Source: Actinomycetota bacterium (GTDB lineage: Bacteria > Actinomycetota > Acidimicrobiia > Acidimicrobiales > Iamiaceae). From it: DNA of 11,744 nucleotides. Where the stretch lies: NCBI GenBank assembly GCA_017882935.1, contig JADGOP010000028.1, positions 1-11,744 on the forward strand, in the 5' to 3' direction. A program made the position numbers and the translations under genes. Every line of letters begins with the position of its first letter. The first letter of the stretch is position 1. The notes beneath the pieces are model-generated. The model made no database searches. It saw only the letters and a program-made list of their open reading frames with translations, and had not been told where the DNA came from. Positions 1 to 6,359 of the stretch are shown in pieces.

Positions 1-1802
1 AGCCGGCCGTTGAGGTCGTACACAGTAGTCCCCGGCACGAGTCGGGCGACGTCGCGCTCGTCCCGGTTCGCGCAGTCGGTCATGCGGCGCTCGATCGGTG
101 TCTCCCGGATGAGGATGTTGGCGCCGGCGTACACCGACGTCACCAGCACCACCCGCGCGCCCTTCGAGCGGAAGAACCGGGCCTTCTCCGTCAGGTCGCT
201 GCGCATCCAGTCGTCGAACGCCGGGGTGCACGGTTGGACGAAGCGGCCGTTGTGCTCGAACCCCCCGGTTCCGTAGTCGGCGAACGTGAGCACCACGGCG
301 TCGGGCTTGAAGTGCTCGGCGCCGATCTTCCAGAAGACATCGCACGGCTGCTGGTGGCCGATGATGCCGCCCGACAGCATCTTGGCCCGCGACGCGCCCG
401 GGTAGATGCAGGCCGGGTCGGCCTCGTTGTACAGCGCGACCCCGTGGGACGCGGCGAGCGGCTTGAAGCCCTCACGCGCGAGGTACCAGGCCACCGAGTT
501 GCCGGCCACCATCAGGCGGAACGACCCGGGCGGCGCGGTGTGGACGGCCCGTTCGGCGCTCCGGGCCGCCACGTCGGCGCTCGTGGCCCCGTGCGGCGGC
601 GGGCGGTACCCCGCGGTGCCGATGAGCAGGGCCACCACCACCAGCGCAGCGGCGGCCGGGTAGACGACGCCGGGGCGTATCGCAGGGCGCCAGCCACGCC
701 TGATGGGCTGCTCGACGAAGCGGTACGAGACCACGGCCACCGCGATCGTGACGGCGACCCGCAGTGCGAACAGCGGCCAGCCGTGGAGGTGGGTGCGGGC
801 CGGGCTCAGCCAGACGAAGAGCGGCCAGTGGTAGAGGTACACGCCGTAGCTGATGAGGCCGAGGGCCGTGAGGGGCTTGATCGAGAGCAGCTTGCTGAGC
901 GGGCCCGGGGCCGGCTGCACGGACGCGGCGACGACGATCGCGGCGGCTACCGAGCACGCCAGCAGGCCGCCACGGTAGAGGTGCGGCGACTGGCCCTTGA
1001 GCGAGAAGGCCGCAGCGGTGAGGAACAGCGCGGCCCCGATGCCGGCCACCTCGAGGGCGAGCCGCGGGCGACGGGCGGTGACCGGGCCCAGCAGCGCGGT
1101 CAACGCCGCCAGGGCGATGCCGGCGAGGATGGCGAAGGCGCGGGTGTCGGTGCCGTAGTAGACGCGGTTGACGCCGTACCAGGAGTAGAACGCCAGCGAC
1201 AGGAACGCCGACACAGCACCGAGCACCACGGCGGTGACGAGGATGCGCCTCGCCACGGCCTCGGCCGACCGGGCGGCGCCCCGCCGTCCCATGGCCAGCA
1301 GGCCGGTGACGACCAGCGGCCAGATCACGTAGAACTGCTCCTCGATCGCGAGGCTCCACGTGTGGTCGAACGGCGACGGCGCGGTGAAGAGCGCCCAGTA
1401 GTTGTAGCCCGAGAACACCGCCCGCCAGTTGGCCACGTAGGCAACCGTGGCCAGGGCATCCATGCGGATGAGATGCAGCTGCTCGGGCGGGGCGAGGAGC
1501 GCGGCATAGGCCGCCACCCCGAGCAGCATCACGCCGAGCGCGGGGAGCAGCCGCCGTGCCCGTCGGGCCCAGAACGCCCCGAGGTTCACGTGCTCGGTCG
1601 AACCGATCTCCGCGAGCAGCAGGCTCGTGATGAGGAAGCCGGACAGGACGAAGAAGGTGTCGACGCCCAGGTAGCCGCCGTTGAGGTGGCCGCCGTGGAA
1701 CAGCAGCACGCCGGCGACGGCGGCGCCGCGGATGCCGTCGAGCGCGCTGATGTGGCTGATGCGCGCCCGCGTCCGGTGCGGGGTCGCGACCGGTGACGTC
1801 AC
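1..1802 (-). CDS. Acyltransferase-3 / SGNH-domain membrane acyltransferase, second tandem copy (C-terminus cut by window edge)
   Basis: The frame is open from a GTG at 1802-1800 to the left edge, giving 600 complete codons and no stop. The N-terminal half is an acyltransferase-3 (OafA-type) integral membrane domain. It has LDGIRG followed by the family's R-x10-H pair (R25, H36), then GYLGVDTFFVLSGFLIT, and further on DHTWSLAIEEQFY and ISYGVYLYHWPLF. About ten hydrophobic helices reach to roughly residue 405. An SGNH-like domain follows, with nucleophile block GNSV (S436). The frame ends in VYDLNGR, which aligns with residues 590-594 of the neighbour, so about 50 residues are missing, including the catalytic Asp/His block. 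The start overlaps the upstream gene's TGA as GTGA, with a purine-rich GGGAACGGGGG stretch before it, which suggests translational coupling. The likely role is transfer of acetyl or a similar acyl group to an exported glycan or lipid. The substrate cannot be told. Confidence 0.9.
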   Translation of the reverse strand, partial: MTSPVATPHRTRARISHISALDGIRGAAVAGVLLFHGGHLNGGYLGVDTFFVLSGFLITSLLLAEIGSTEHVNLGAFWARRARRLLPALGVMLLGVAAYAALLAPPEQLHLIRMDALATVAYVANWRAVFSGYNYWALFTAPSPFDHTWSLAIEEQFYVIWPLVVTGLLAMGRRGAARSAEAVARRILVTAVVLGAVSAFLSLAFYSWYGVNRVYYGTDTRAFAILAGIALAALTALLGPVTARRPRLALEVAGIGAALFLTAAAFSLKGQSPHLYRGGLLACSVAAAIVVAASVQPAPGPLSKLLSIKPLTALGLISYGVYLYHWPLFVWLSPARTHLHGWPLFALRVAVTIAVAVVSYRFVEQPIRRGWRPAIRPGVVYPAAAALVVVALLIGTAGYRPPPHGATSADVAARSAERAVHTAPPGSFRLMVAGNSVAWYLAREGFKPLAASHGVALYNEADPACIYPGASRAKMLSGGIIGHQQPCDVFWKIGAEHFKPDAVVLTFADYGTGGFEHNGRFVQPCTPAFDDWMRSDLTEKARFFRSKGARVVLVTSVYAGANILIRETPIERRMTDCANRDERDVARLVPGTTVYDLNGR

Positions 1803-3733
1803 GACCGGCCCCCGTTCCCGAGGCCCATCTGGGGCGCCAGCATCCGCGTGACGATCTGGGCGCCCTGGCCGACGAAGTGGGTCCCGTCGGGGCGCAGCGC
1901 GATCCCGTCGCGGTGGGTCGCGCACATTCCGTTGGGGAGGCACAGCAGGCTGTTGAGGTCGGCGACCCGGACGCGAGGTGTGGTGCTGGCAACCTGGGTC
2001 TCGATGCGGTTCCCGCAGTCGGTCCCGCGGATCACGGCAGCCCAGTCGGGGATGTTGGACCGCTCGCTGTACGCGCTCGTGACCAGCACGAGGCGGGCGC
2101 CACCGGCGGTGAGCTGCCGGGCGGCCTTGGCGAGCCCGGCGCGGTACCAGCTGTCGTACGCCGCGGTGCACGGCTTGAGGAACGGTCCACCGTGGGAGAG
2201 GGCGTCGTTGGCGATGCCGTTGCGGGCGAACACCACCACGTCGGGGTGGAACGCCGCCAGCGCCCGGGCCCACTCGGCCGTGCAGGTGTGGGCCGTGACC
2301 GTGGTGACCAGGCCGTTGGAGAGCCGCGACTTCGTGATGTCGGGGAAGCTGCAGGCGGGCTCGGCGACGTTGAGCACGGTCATGCGCAGCGCGTCCTGCA
2401 AGGGCTCGAAGCCGTCGTTCCCCAGGTACCAGCCCACGGAGTTGCCCACCACGAGCACGCGGGTGTCGGTGGGCGCCCGCTCGGTGCGGGCGAGGGCGGT
2501 GTTGATGCGCTGCTGGAGCGTCGCCTTCGTCATCACCGGCCGGTACCCGATCGTGGCCAGCAGCACCACGAGGGCCACCGATGCCAGGCCGACGGACGGG
2601 GCCAGCACCTTGGTGCGCGGACGCCAGCCGCTGCCGTGGCGGATGGGCTGCTCGATGACGACGTAGGACGCCACGGCCACCGCCAGCGTGACCGCCAGCC
2701 GCACCGCGAAGAGCGACCAGCCGTCGAGGCCGGTCCGCTCGGGGCTCAGCCACACGAAGATCGGCCAGTGGTACAGGTAGACGCCGTAGCTGATGAGGCC
2801 GAGCCAGACGAGGGGCTTGAACGAGGCGGCGAACGCGACGGGGCCCCGGGTGGGTTGGATGGCCGCGGCGATGGCCACGGCGGCGGCCACCGAGCACAGC
2901 AGCAGGCCGCCGCGGTAGAGGGTGGGGGAGCTGCCGGGGAGCCGCGCCCAGGCGACGCCGAGCACCACCACCGACAGGCAGCCGGCCACCTCGAGCGCGG
3001 CGCGCCAGCCTCGGGAGCGCACCGGGCCGAAGCGGCTGGTCAGGGCCGCGAGGGCCACGCCGGCCAGGATCGCGAAGGCGCGCGTGTCGGTGCCGTAGTA
3101 CACGCGGTTGGTGCCAGCGGTGCGGTAGAGGACCTGCGAGAGCACCACCGATGCGGCACCGAGCCCGACGGCCACGGCCAGCACGGTCAGGGCGAGGGGG
3201 TTGCGGGTCCCGGTGGTCTCCGGGGTGCGACCCCGGCGCCGCACCAGGGCGATCAGGAGGACGAAGAGGAGGGGCCACAACACGTAGAACTGCTCCTCGA
3301 TGGCGAGGCTCCACGTGTGGTCGAGCGGCGACGGGGCGCTGAACAGGGACCAGTAGTCGGTGTGGGCGAACACGTCGCGCCAGTTGGCGGCGTAGAAGGC
3401 GGTGGCCAGCCCGTCCATGCGGATGCGGTGGAGCTCCTCCGGTCGGGCCGCGAACCGTGCATACGCCGCCACGCCGAGGAGCATGACGAGCAGCGCCGGG
3501 AGCAGGCGACGGGCGCGCCGCTCCCAGAAGTGCCCGAGTCGCACCCGCCCGCTCGAGCCGCTCTCGGCGAGCAGCAACGAGGTGATCAGGAAGCCCGACA
3601 GCACGAAGAAGAGGTCGACGCCCAGGTAGCCGCCCGCGAGGTGGTCGCCGTGGAAGCAGAGCACGGCCAGCACGGCAGCGCCGCGGAGCCCGTCGAGGGC
3701 CGTGATGTGGCGCAGCCGGGGCGGGTGAGGCAC
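1799..3733 (-). CDS. Acyltransferase-3 / SGNH-domain membrane acyltransferase, first tandem copy
   Basis: The 644-residue product is complete. The start is GTG at 3733-3731, the first possible one, because an in-frame TAG lies three codons upstream. Residues 10-365 form the membrane acyltransferase-3 domain: R17-x10-H28, GGYLGVDLFFVLSGFLIT (34-51), HTWSLAIEEQFYVLWPL (139-155) and ISYGVYLYHWPIFVW (314-328). One more helix (about 380-396) leads to a C-terminal SGNH-like domain. Its blocks are GNSV with Ser432, FARNG with Asn505, and DGTH with Asp616 and His619. Proteins of this layout O-acylate surface polysaccharides: the membrane part moves the acyl group and the SGNH part, on the outer face, attaches it. 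This is family knowledge, and the substrate is unknown. The next gene is a paralog with the same layout and overlaps by four bases, so the two are probably made together from a promoter in 3734-3829. Confidence 0.93.
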   Translation of the reverse strand: MPHPPRLRHITALDGLRGAAVLAVLCFHGDHLAGGYLGVDLFFVLSGFLITSLLLAESGSSGRVRLGHFWERRARRLLPALLVMLLGVAAYARFAARPEELHRIRMDGLATAFYAANWRDVFAHTDYWSLFSAPSPLDHTWSLAIEEQFYVLWPLLFVLLIALVRRRGRTPETTGTRNPLALTVLAVAVGLGAASVVLSQVLYRTAGTNRVYYGTDTRAFAILAGVALAALTSRFGPVRSRGWRAALEVAGCLSVVVLGVAWARLPGSSPTLYRGGLLLCSVAAAVAIAAAIQPTRGPVAFAASFKPLVWLGLISYGVYLYHWPIFVWLSPERTGLDGWSLFAVRLAVTLAVAVASYVVIEQPIRHGSGWRPRTKVLAPSVGLASVALVVLLATIGYRPVMTKATLQQRINTALARTERAPTDTRVLVVGNSVGWYLGNDGFEPLQDALRMTVLNVAEPACSFPDITKSRLSNGLVTTVTAHTCTAEWARALAAFHPDVVVFARNGIANDALSHGGPFLKPCTAAYDSWYRAGLAKAARQLTAGGARLVLVTSAYSERSNIPDWAAVIRGTDCGNRIETQVASTTPRVRVADLNSLLCLPNGMCATHRDGIALRPDGTHFVGQGAQIVTRMLAPQMGLGNGGRS

Positions 3734-3767
3734 CGGTGCACACTACGAGACCCGATGATCACCGGTG
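3731..3767. repeat. Two copies of the palindrome CACCGGTG at the acyltransferase start
   Basis: The 8-base perfect palindrome CACCGGTG occurs at 3731-3738, overlapping the GTG start of the acyltransferase gene, and again at 3760-3767. Start-to-start spacing is 29 bases. The pair sits in the divergent region between that gene and the small four-cysteine gene. It could be a paired operator, but short GC-rich palindromes are common in such genomes. Confidence 0.3.
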
Positions 3768-3829
3768 ACGTCGGGGCGAGGCCTCCGAGCGACTGTTGGG
3801 GACTCCCTCCGTGGGGGCAGACTGTGGGC

Positions 3830-4180
3830 ATGCCCATGCGCGAGGAGTGCAAGTTCTTCGAGTCGCGGACCTACGACGACGGGGAGACGGTCCGCAAGTG
3901 CGAGCTCGACCTCGCTCCCGAGGCCCCGTGGCGCTGCCCCGACAACTGCCCCAGGTACGAGCGCCGGCTGGCCGACGTCAACTGGGCGCACGGGTCGCTG
4001 ATCACGCCGCCCACGCCGGAGGAGCCACCCGGGGTCGGCAACGGCGACGACGTGGCGGCGCTGCTCGACGAAGCCGAGGACATCGTCAACGAGGCAGGTC
4101 CGCGCATCAAGGCCGAGGTCGACGCCGAGCAGGGCACCGGGCGCGGCGGGCGCTGGAAGCGCTGGTTCGGCCGCGGTTGA
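3830..4180 (+). CDS. Small conserved-looking four-cysteine protein, function unknown
   Basis: The 116-residue soluble protein has no membrane segment or signal peptide. Four cysteines (C7, C24, C36, C40) lie in the first 46 residues, spaced C-x16-C-x11-C-x3-C, within MREECKFFESRTYDDGE and APWRCPDNCPRYERR. This spacing suits a small zinc or Fe-S binding fold. The remainder is acidic and helical (about 64-102) and ends in a basic tail rich in Gly, Arg and Lys (RGGRWKRWFGRG). The start is ATG 3830, with ATG 3836 two codons later as an alternative. A GGGGG run at 3813-3817 and GTGGGC at 3824-3829 are candidate ribosome-binding sites. The gene diverges from the acyltransferases and converges on the TMEM175-like gene, only nine bases separating the two stops. 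I do not recognise a named family; metal binding is inferred from the cysteines alone. Confidence 0.8.
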   Translation: MPMREECKFFESRTYDDGETVRKCELDLAPEAPWRCPDNCPRYERRLADVNWAHGSLITPPTPEEPPGVGNGDDVAALLDEAEDIVNEAGPRIKAEVDAEQGTGRGGRWKRWFGRG

Positions 4181-4189
4181 GCCGGCGCC

Positions 4190-4900
4190 TCACGCCTCGG
4201 CGGGTGGCTCCCAGCTCGACCGGTCCCACGCGGCCTCCTCCTGGCGCCGTCGGGTCGTCTCGTCGGCGTCGATCAGCTGCTCGCGGTCGGCGGTGTCGGG
4301 CCCGACCATGAACGACAGGGCGATGCAGGCCGCCAGCGCCACACCCACGAGCGGGCTGAACGCCGACACCACCGCGGCGACCACGTAGAGCACCGGGCCG
4401 CGTGTGCTGCGCCGGAGGGCCACCTCGGCGGCGTGGATGTCGGTGCCGGGCACCCGCAGCTCGGGGTGGTGCACCAGGTGCCACCACATGGCCAGGAAGC
4501 CCGTGCCCGCGAACGCGAACGACACGTTGTAGACGACCGCCGCGGTGGCGGCGGGTCCCGAGTACGACCAGCCCAGCTGCGACGCGAGCTTGAGGTTCTC
4601 GGTGAGCAGCTCGGTGGTGAAGGGCACGATGGCGATCCAGGCCATCAGGTAGAGGTTCCAGTAGAGGATCGGGCGCGAGACCCGACCCACCTGGTGCACC
4701 AGCGCGTGGTGGTTGACCCACATGATGCCGATGGTCAGGAAGCTCAGGGCGTAGCCGGCGAAGTACGGCCACTCCTTCCCGAGGGCCCGCCACAGCCCGC
4801 CCGCCGTGGCCGCATGGGGCACGTGCAGGCCCAGGACCAGCACGGTGATGGCGATGGCGATCACCGCGTCGCTGAACGCCTCGAGGCGGCTGGGGCTCAT
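4190..4900 (-). CDS. TMEM175 (DUF1211) family membrane protein, putative potassium channel
   Basis: The 236-residue protein begins MSPSRLEAFSDAVIAIAITVLVLGL. This is the TMEM175 signature: RxxxFSD (R5, F9, S10, D11) leading straight into the first helix. Further hydrophobic helices lie at about 43-61, 76-95, 112-135 and 165-200, giving roughly six in all. The tail is charged and cytoplasmic-looking (TADREQLIDADETTRRRQEEAAW). Bacterial members are single-repeat proteins of about 200-230 residues that assemble as tetrameric K+-permeable channels, so the length fits. The start is ATG 4900-4898, because homologs begin just before RxxxFSD. The frame stays open far upstream, but that stretch lies antisense to the Coq4-like gene. 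The gene is divergent from that Coq4-like gene across 75 bases. Channel activity is inferred from the family and is not shown by the sequence. Confidence 0.88.
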   Translation of the reverse strand: MSPSRLEAFSDAVIAIAITVLVLGLHVPHAATAGGLWRALGKEWPYFAGYALSFLTIGIMWVNHHALVHQVGRVSRPILYWNLYLMAWIAIVPFTTELLTENLKLASQLGWSYSGPAATAAVVYNVSFAFAGTGFLAMWWHLVHHPELRVPGTDIHAAEVALRRSTRGPVLYVVAAVVSAFSPLVGVALAACIALSFMVGPDTADREQLIDADETTRRRQEEAAWDRSSWEPPAEA

Positions 4901-4975
4901 CGGGGAATGGTGCCATGGCCGGTCGCGTGCCGCTCGGCCGTCCGTATCGTGGTCCCTCGTCCGGAGGTGAGAACC
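4901..4975. promoter_or_regulatory. Divergent promoter region between TMEM175-like and Coq4-like genes
   Basis: These 75 bases separate two divergent starts, so promoters for both should lie here. A plus-strand -10-like TATCGT is at 4945-4950, 25 bases before the GTG, but no convincing -35 precedes it. A clear GGAGG at 4963-4967 is the ribosome-binding site for the plus-strand gene, with an 8-base spacer. I see no strong palindrome. Confidence 0.4.
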
Positions 4976-6139
4976 GTGCCCGTGCCCTTCCCCGCACCCG
5001 ACCTCGAGCTCCGCACCCCGCCCGACGAGCAGGAGGTGCTGCTCCTCGCCCGGGGCGTCTCCACCGCGATCGCGCCGGCCGCCGGCCTGACGCCGCTCCA
5101 GGTGGCCCTGGTCGCCGCCACGTTCGAGGCCATGACCGACCACGCCGTCGATCCTCGGGGCCTCGAGCCGCTGGACCCGGCGGGCCTGGCGACCGGTCTC
5201 GCGCCGCGCAGCCACGAGTTCCGCAGCCGCATCGTGCAGCTCATGGTGCTCGGCGAGCTGATCCTGGCGCCGCTGCCGCTCGACGTGAGCGACCGCGTGG
5301 CCGCGTATGCCGCCGAGCTCGGTGTCGACGACCAGATGATCCGCGTCGCCCACCGCTTCGCCGAGGGCAGCCTCGGCCTGGCGATGGTCGACTTCTCCCG
5401 CAACGGGTACGTCCCCGACCTCGAGCTGCGCATCGAGGCGCTCGGGCTCACGGCCCAGGAGGCGGCCGACGAGGCCGACGACGCTTGGGGGGCGGTGGTG
5501 GCCGACGCGCGCCTCGCCGCGCGCTGGGAGGCGCTCGGCGACCTGCCCGACGGCAGCCTCGGCGCGGCCGTGTTCCGCTTCTACCGGGCCCGGGGCTTCG
5601 TGTTCCCGGGCCTGCCCGGGTCGGCGCCCCCGTTGCTGGCCCAGCACGACTGGGTGCACGTGCTGGCCGACTACGGCACCACCCTCGAGTCCGAGCTCGA
5701 GGTGTTCGCGCTCATCGCCCGGGCGAACGACGACCCCCGCGCCTTCAGCCTGCTGGCCATGGTGATCTCGCTCTTCGAGACGGGGTACCTGGCTTCGGGC
5801 GCCGGGCTCTTCGAGGCCTCGCGCGGCCACCTGTCCAACGACGGCGTGGCCGTGCGCCTCGCCGATGCCATGAGGCGCGGGGCGCTCTGCCACGACGGCC
5901 GCACCGGTGCCGGCAGCGTCGACTTCCTCGCCGTCAACTGGTTCGAGCTGGCCTCGCTCCCGATGGAGGAGGCACGGGAGCTGTTCCACCTCACGCCCCG
6001 GTCCGACCGTGCCCGGGCGGCGGGCACGGTGGGGCCCTGGCAGGCCGGCGGCATCAGTCCCTTCCAGCTGGAGGCGGGACGCGCCGCGGCCGGGCGTGAG
6101 GGCCGCGAGTACGACAGCTACGGAGCCGCGCCGCGCTGA
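4976..6139 (+). CDS. Coq4-like protein with an N-terminal helical (TerB-like?) half
   Basis: The 387-residue product starts at GTG 4976, chosen because GGAGG (4963-4967) lies 8 bases upstream. In-frame GTGs at 4967 and 4982 are alternatives. Residues 198-245 read AVFRFYRARGFVFPG...AQHDWVHVLADYGTTLESELEVF. They contain H224-D225-x2-H228-x11-E240, which is exactly the Coq4 metal-binding signature HDxxH-x11-E. A Coq4-like ending follows near 321-340 (NWFELASLPMEEARELFHL). Coq4 proper works in ubiquinone synthesis on the quinone ring and organises the Coq complex. Residues 20-140 are helical and acidic, with LTPLQVALVAATFEAMTDH, loosely like TerB-type domains; that part is tentative. Coq4 itself is about 220-270 residues, so this is a longer, fused form. 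There is no signal peptide or clear membrane helix. It stands alone ahead of the suf cluster, so its partner is unclear, and ubiquinone synthesis should not be assumed. Confidence 0.85.
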   Translation: MPVPFPAPDLELRTPPDEQEVLLLARGVSTAIAPAAGLTPLQVALVAATFEAMTDHAVDPRGLEPLDPAGLATGLAPRSHEFRSRIVQLMVLGELILAPLPLDVSDRVAAYAAELGVDDQMIRVAHRFAEGSLGLAMVDFSRNGYVPDLELRIEALGLTAQEAADEADDAWGAVVADARLAARWEALGDLPDGSLGAAVFRFYRARGFVFPGLPGSAPPLLAQHDWVHVLADYGTTLESELEVFALIARANDDPRAFSLLAMVISLFETGYLASGAGLFEASRGHLSNDGVAVRLADAMRRGALCHDGRTGAGSVDFLAVNWFELASLPMEEARELFHLTPRSDRARAAGTVGPWQAGGISPFQLEAGRAAAGREGREYDSYGAAPR

Positions 6140-6152
6140 TCGCCGCGTCGGA

Positions 6153-6195
6153 CCCGAATGCGTGTCCGTGGCTGGCTGCTCAGCAACCATTCGGG
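6153..6195. repeat. Inverted repeat CCCGAATG / CATTCGGG after the Coq4-like gene
   Basis: CCCGAATG (6153-6160) and its exact reverse complement CATTCGGG (6188-6195) are separated by 27 bases and begin 13 bases after the TGA at 6137-6139. There is no T-run behind it, so it is a weak terminator candidate. It might instead be a protein-binding site in the suf upstream region. Confidence 0.35.
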
Positions 6196-6224
6196 ACGAG
6201 CATGCGGCGAACGACCCTGACCAG

Positions 6225-6241
6225 CGGTCCTTTGGGGACCG
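6225..6241. promoter_or_regulatory. Perfect hairpin/operator-like palindrome over the presumed suf -35
   Basis: CGGTCC (6225-6230), a 5-base loop TTTGG and GGACCG (6236-6241) form a perfect 6-bp inverted repeat. It covers the TTGGGG that I take as the -35 element of the suf promoter. Position and symmetry suit a repressor site, for example for a SufR- or Rrf2-type regulator, but no such regulator gene is in the window. Confidence 0.35.
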
Positions 6242-6261
6242 GTGCTCGCGGCCGGTAGCAT
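6232..6261 (+). promoter_or_regulatory. Putative housekeeping promoter for the suf cluster
   Basis: TTGGGG (6232-6237) and TAGCAT (6256-6261) are separated by 18 bases. TAGCAT fits the actinobacterial -10 pattern TAnnaT, while the -35 is a weak match to TTGACA. Transcription would start near 6268, leaving a leader of about 90 bases before the sufD start. Confidence 0.4.
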
Positions 6262-6340
6262 GGCGGGGCATCGGGGGCCTGATGGGCCCTCGTGTCGCGT
6301 GATCGTGGTGGCCCTCCGCCCCGGCCCCGAGCCCCCGCCA
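6261..6340 (+). promoter_or_regulatory. Long imperfect inverted repeat in the suf leader
   Basis: TGGCGGGGCATCGGGGGCC (6261-6279) can pair with GGCCCCGAGCCCCCGCCA (6323-6340). Eight bases at the base of the stem match perfectly (TGGCGGGG with CCCCGCCA), and the rest pairs with single-base bulges. The 43-base loop contains a further GGGCC-TGATG-GGCCC-like stem. The 3' arm ends 7 bases before the AGAGG ribosome-binding site of sufD. The structure could influence translation or elongation. If the promoter call is right, its 5' arm overlaps the transcription start, and a DNA-level role would then be more likely. Confidence 0.35.
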
Positions 6341-6359
6341 AACAGCCAGAGGTCCCGTC

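Noticed and set aside
234..1796. 520-codon plus-strand open frame
   Set aside because: It lies antisense to the acyltransferase. It is rich in Arg, Gly, Glu and His with no domain, while the opposite strand gives clear membrane and SGNH motifs.
1793..3829. Upstream extension of the four-cysteine frame across the second acyltransferase
   Set aside because: It is antisense to a confident gene and low in complexity. The protein-like part begins only at ATG 3830.
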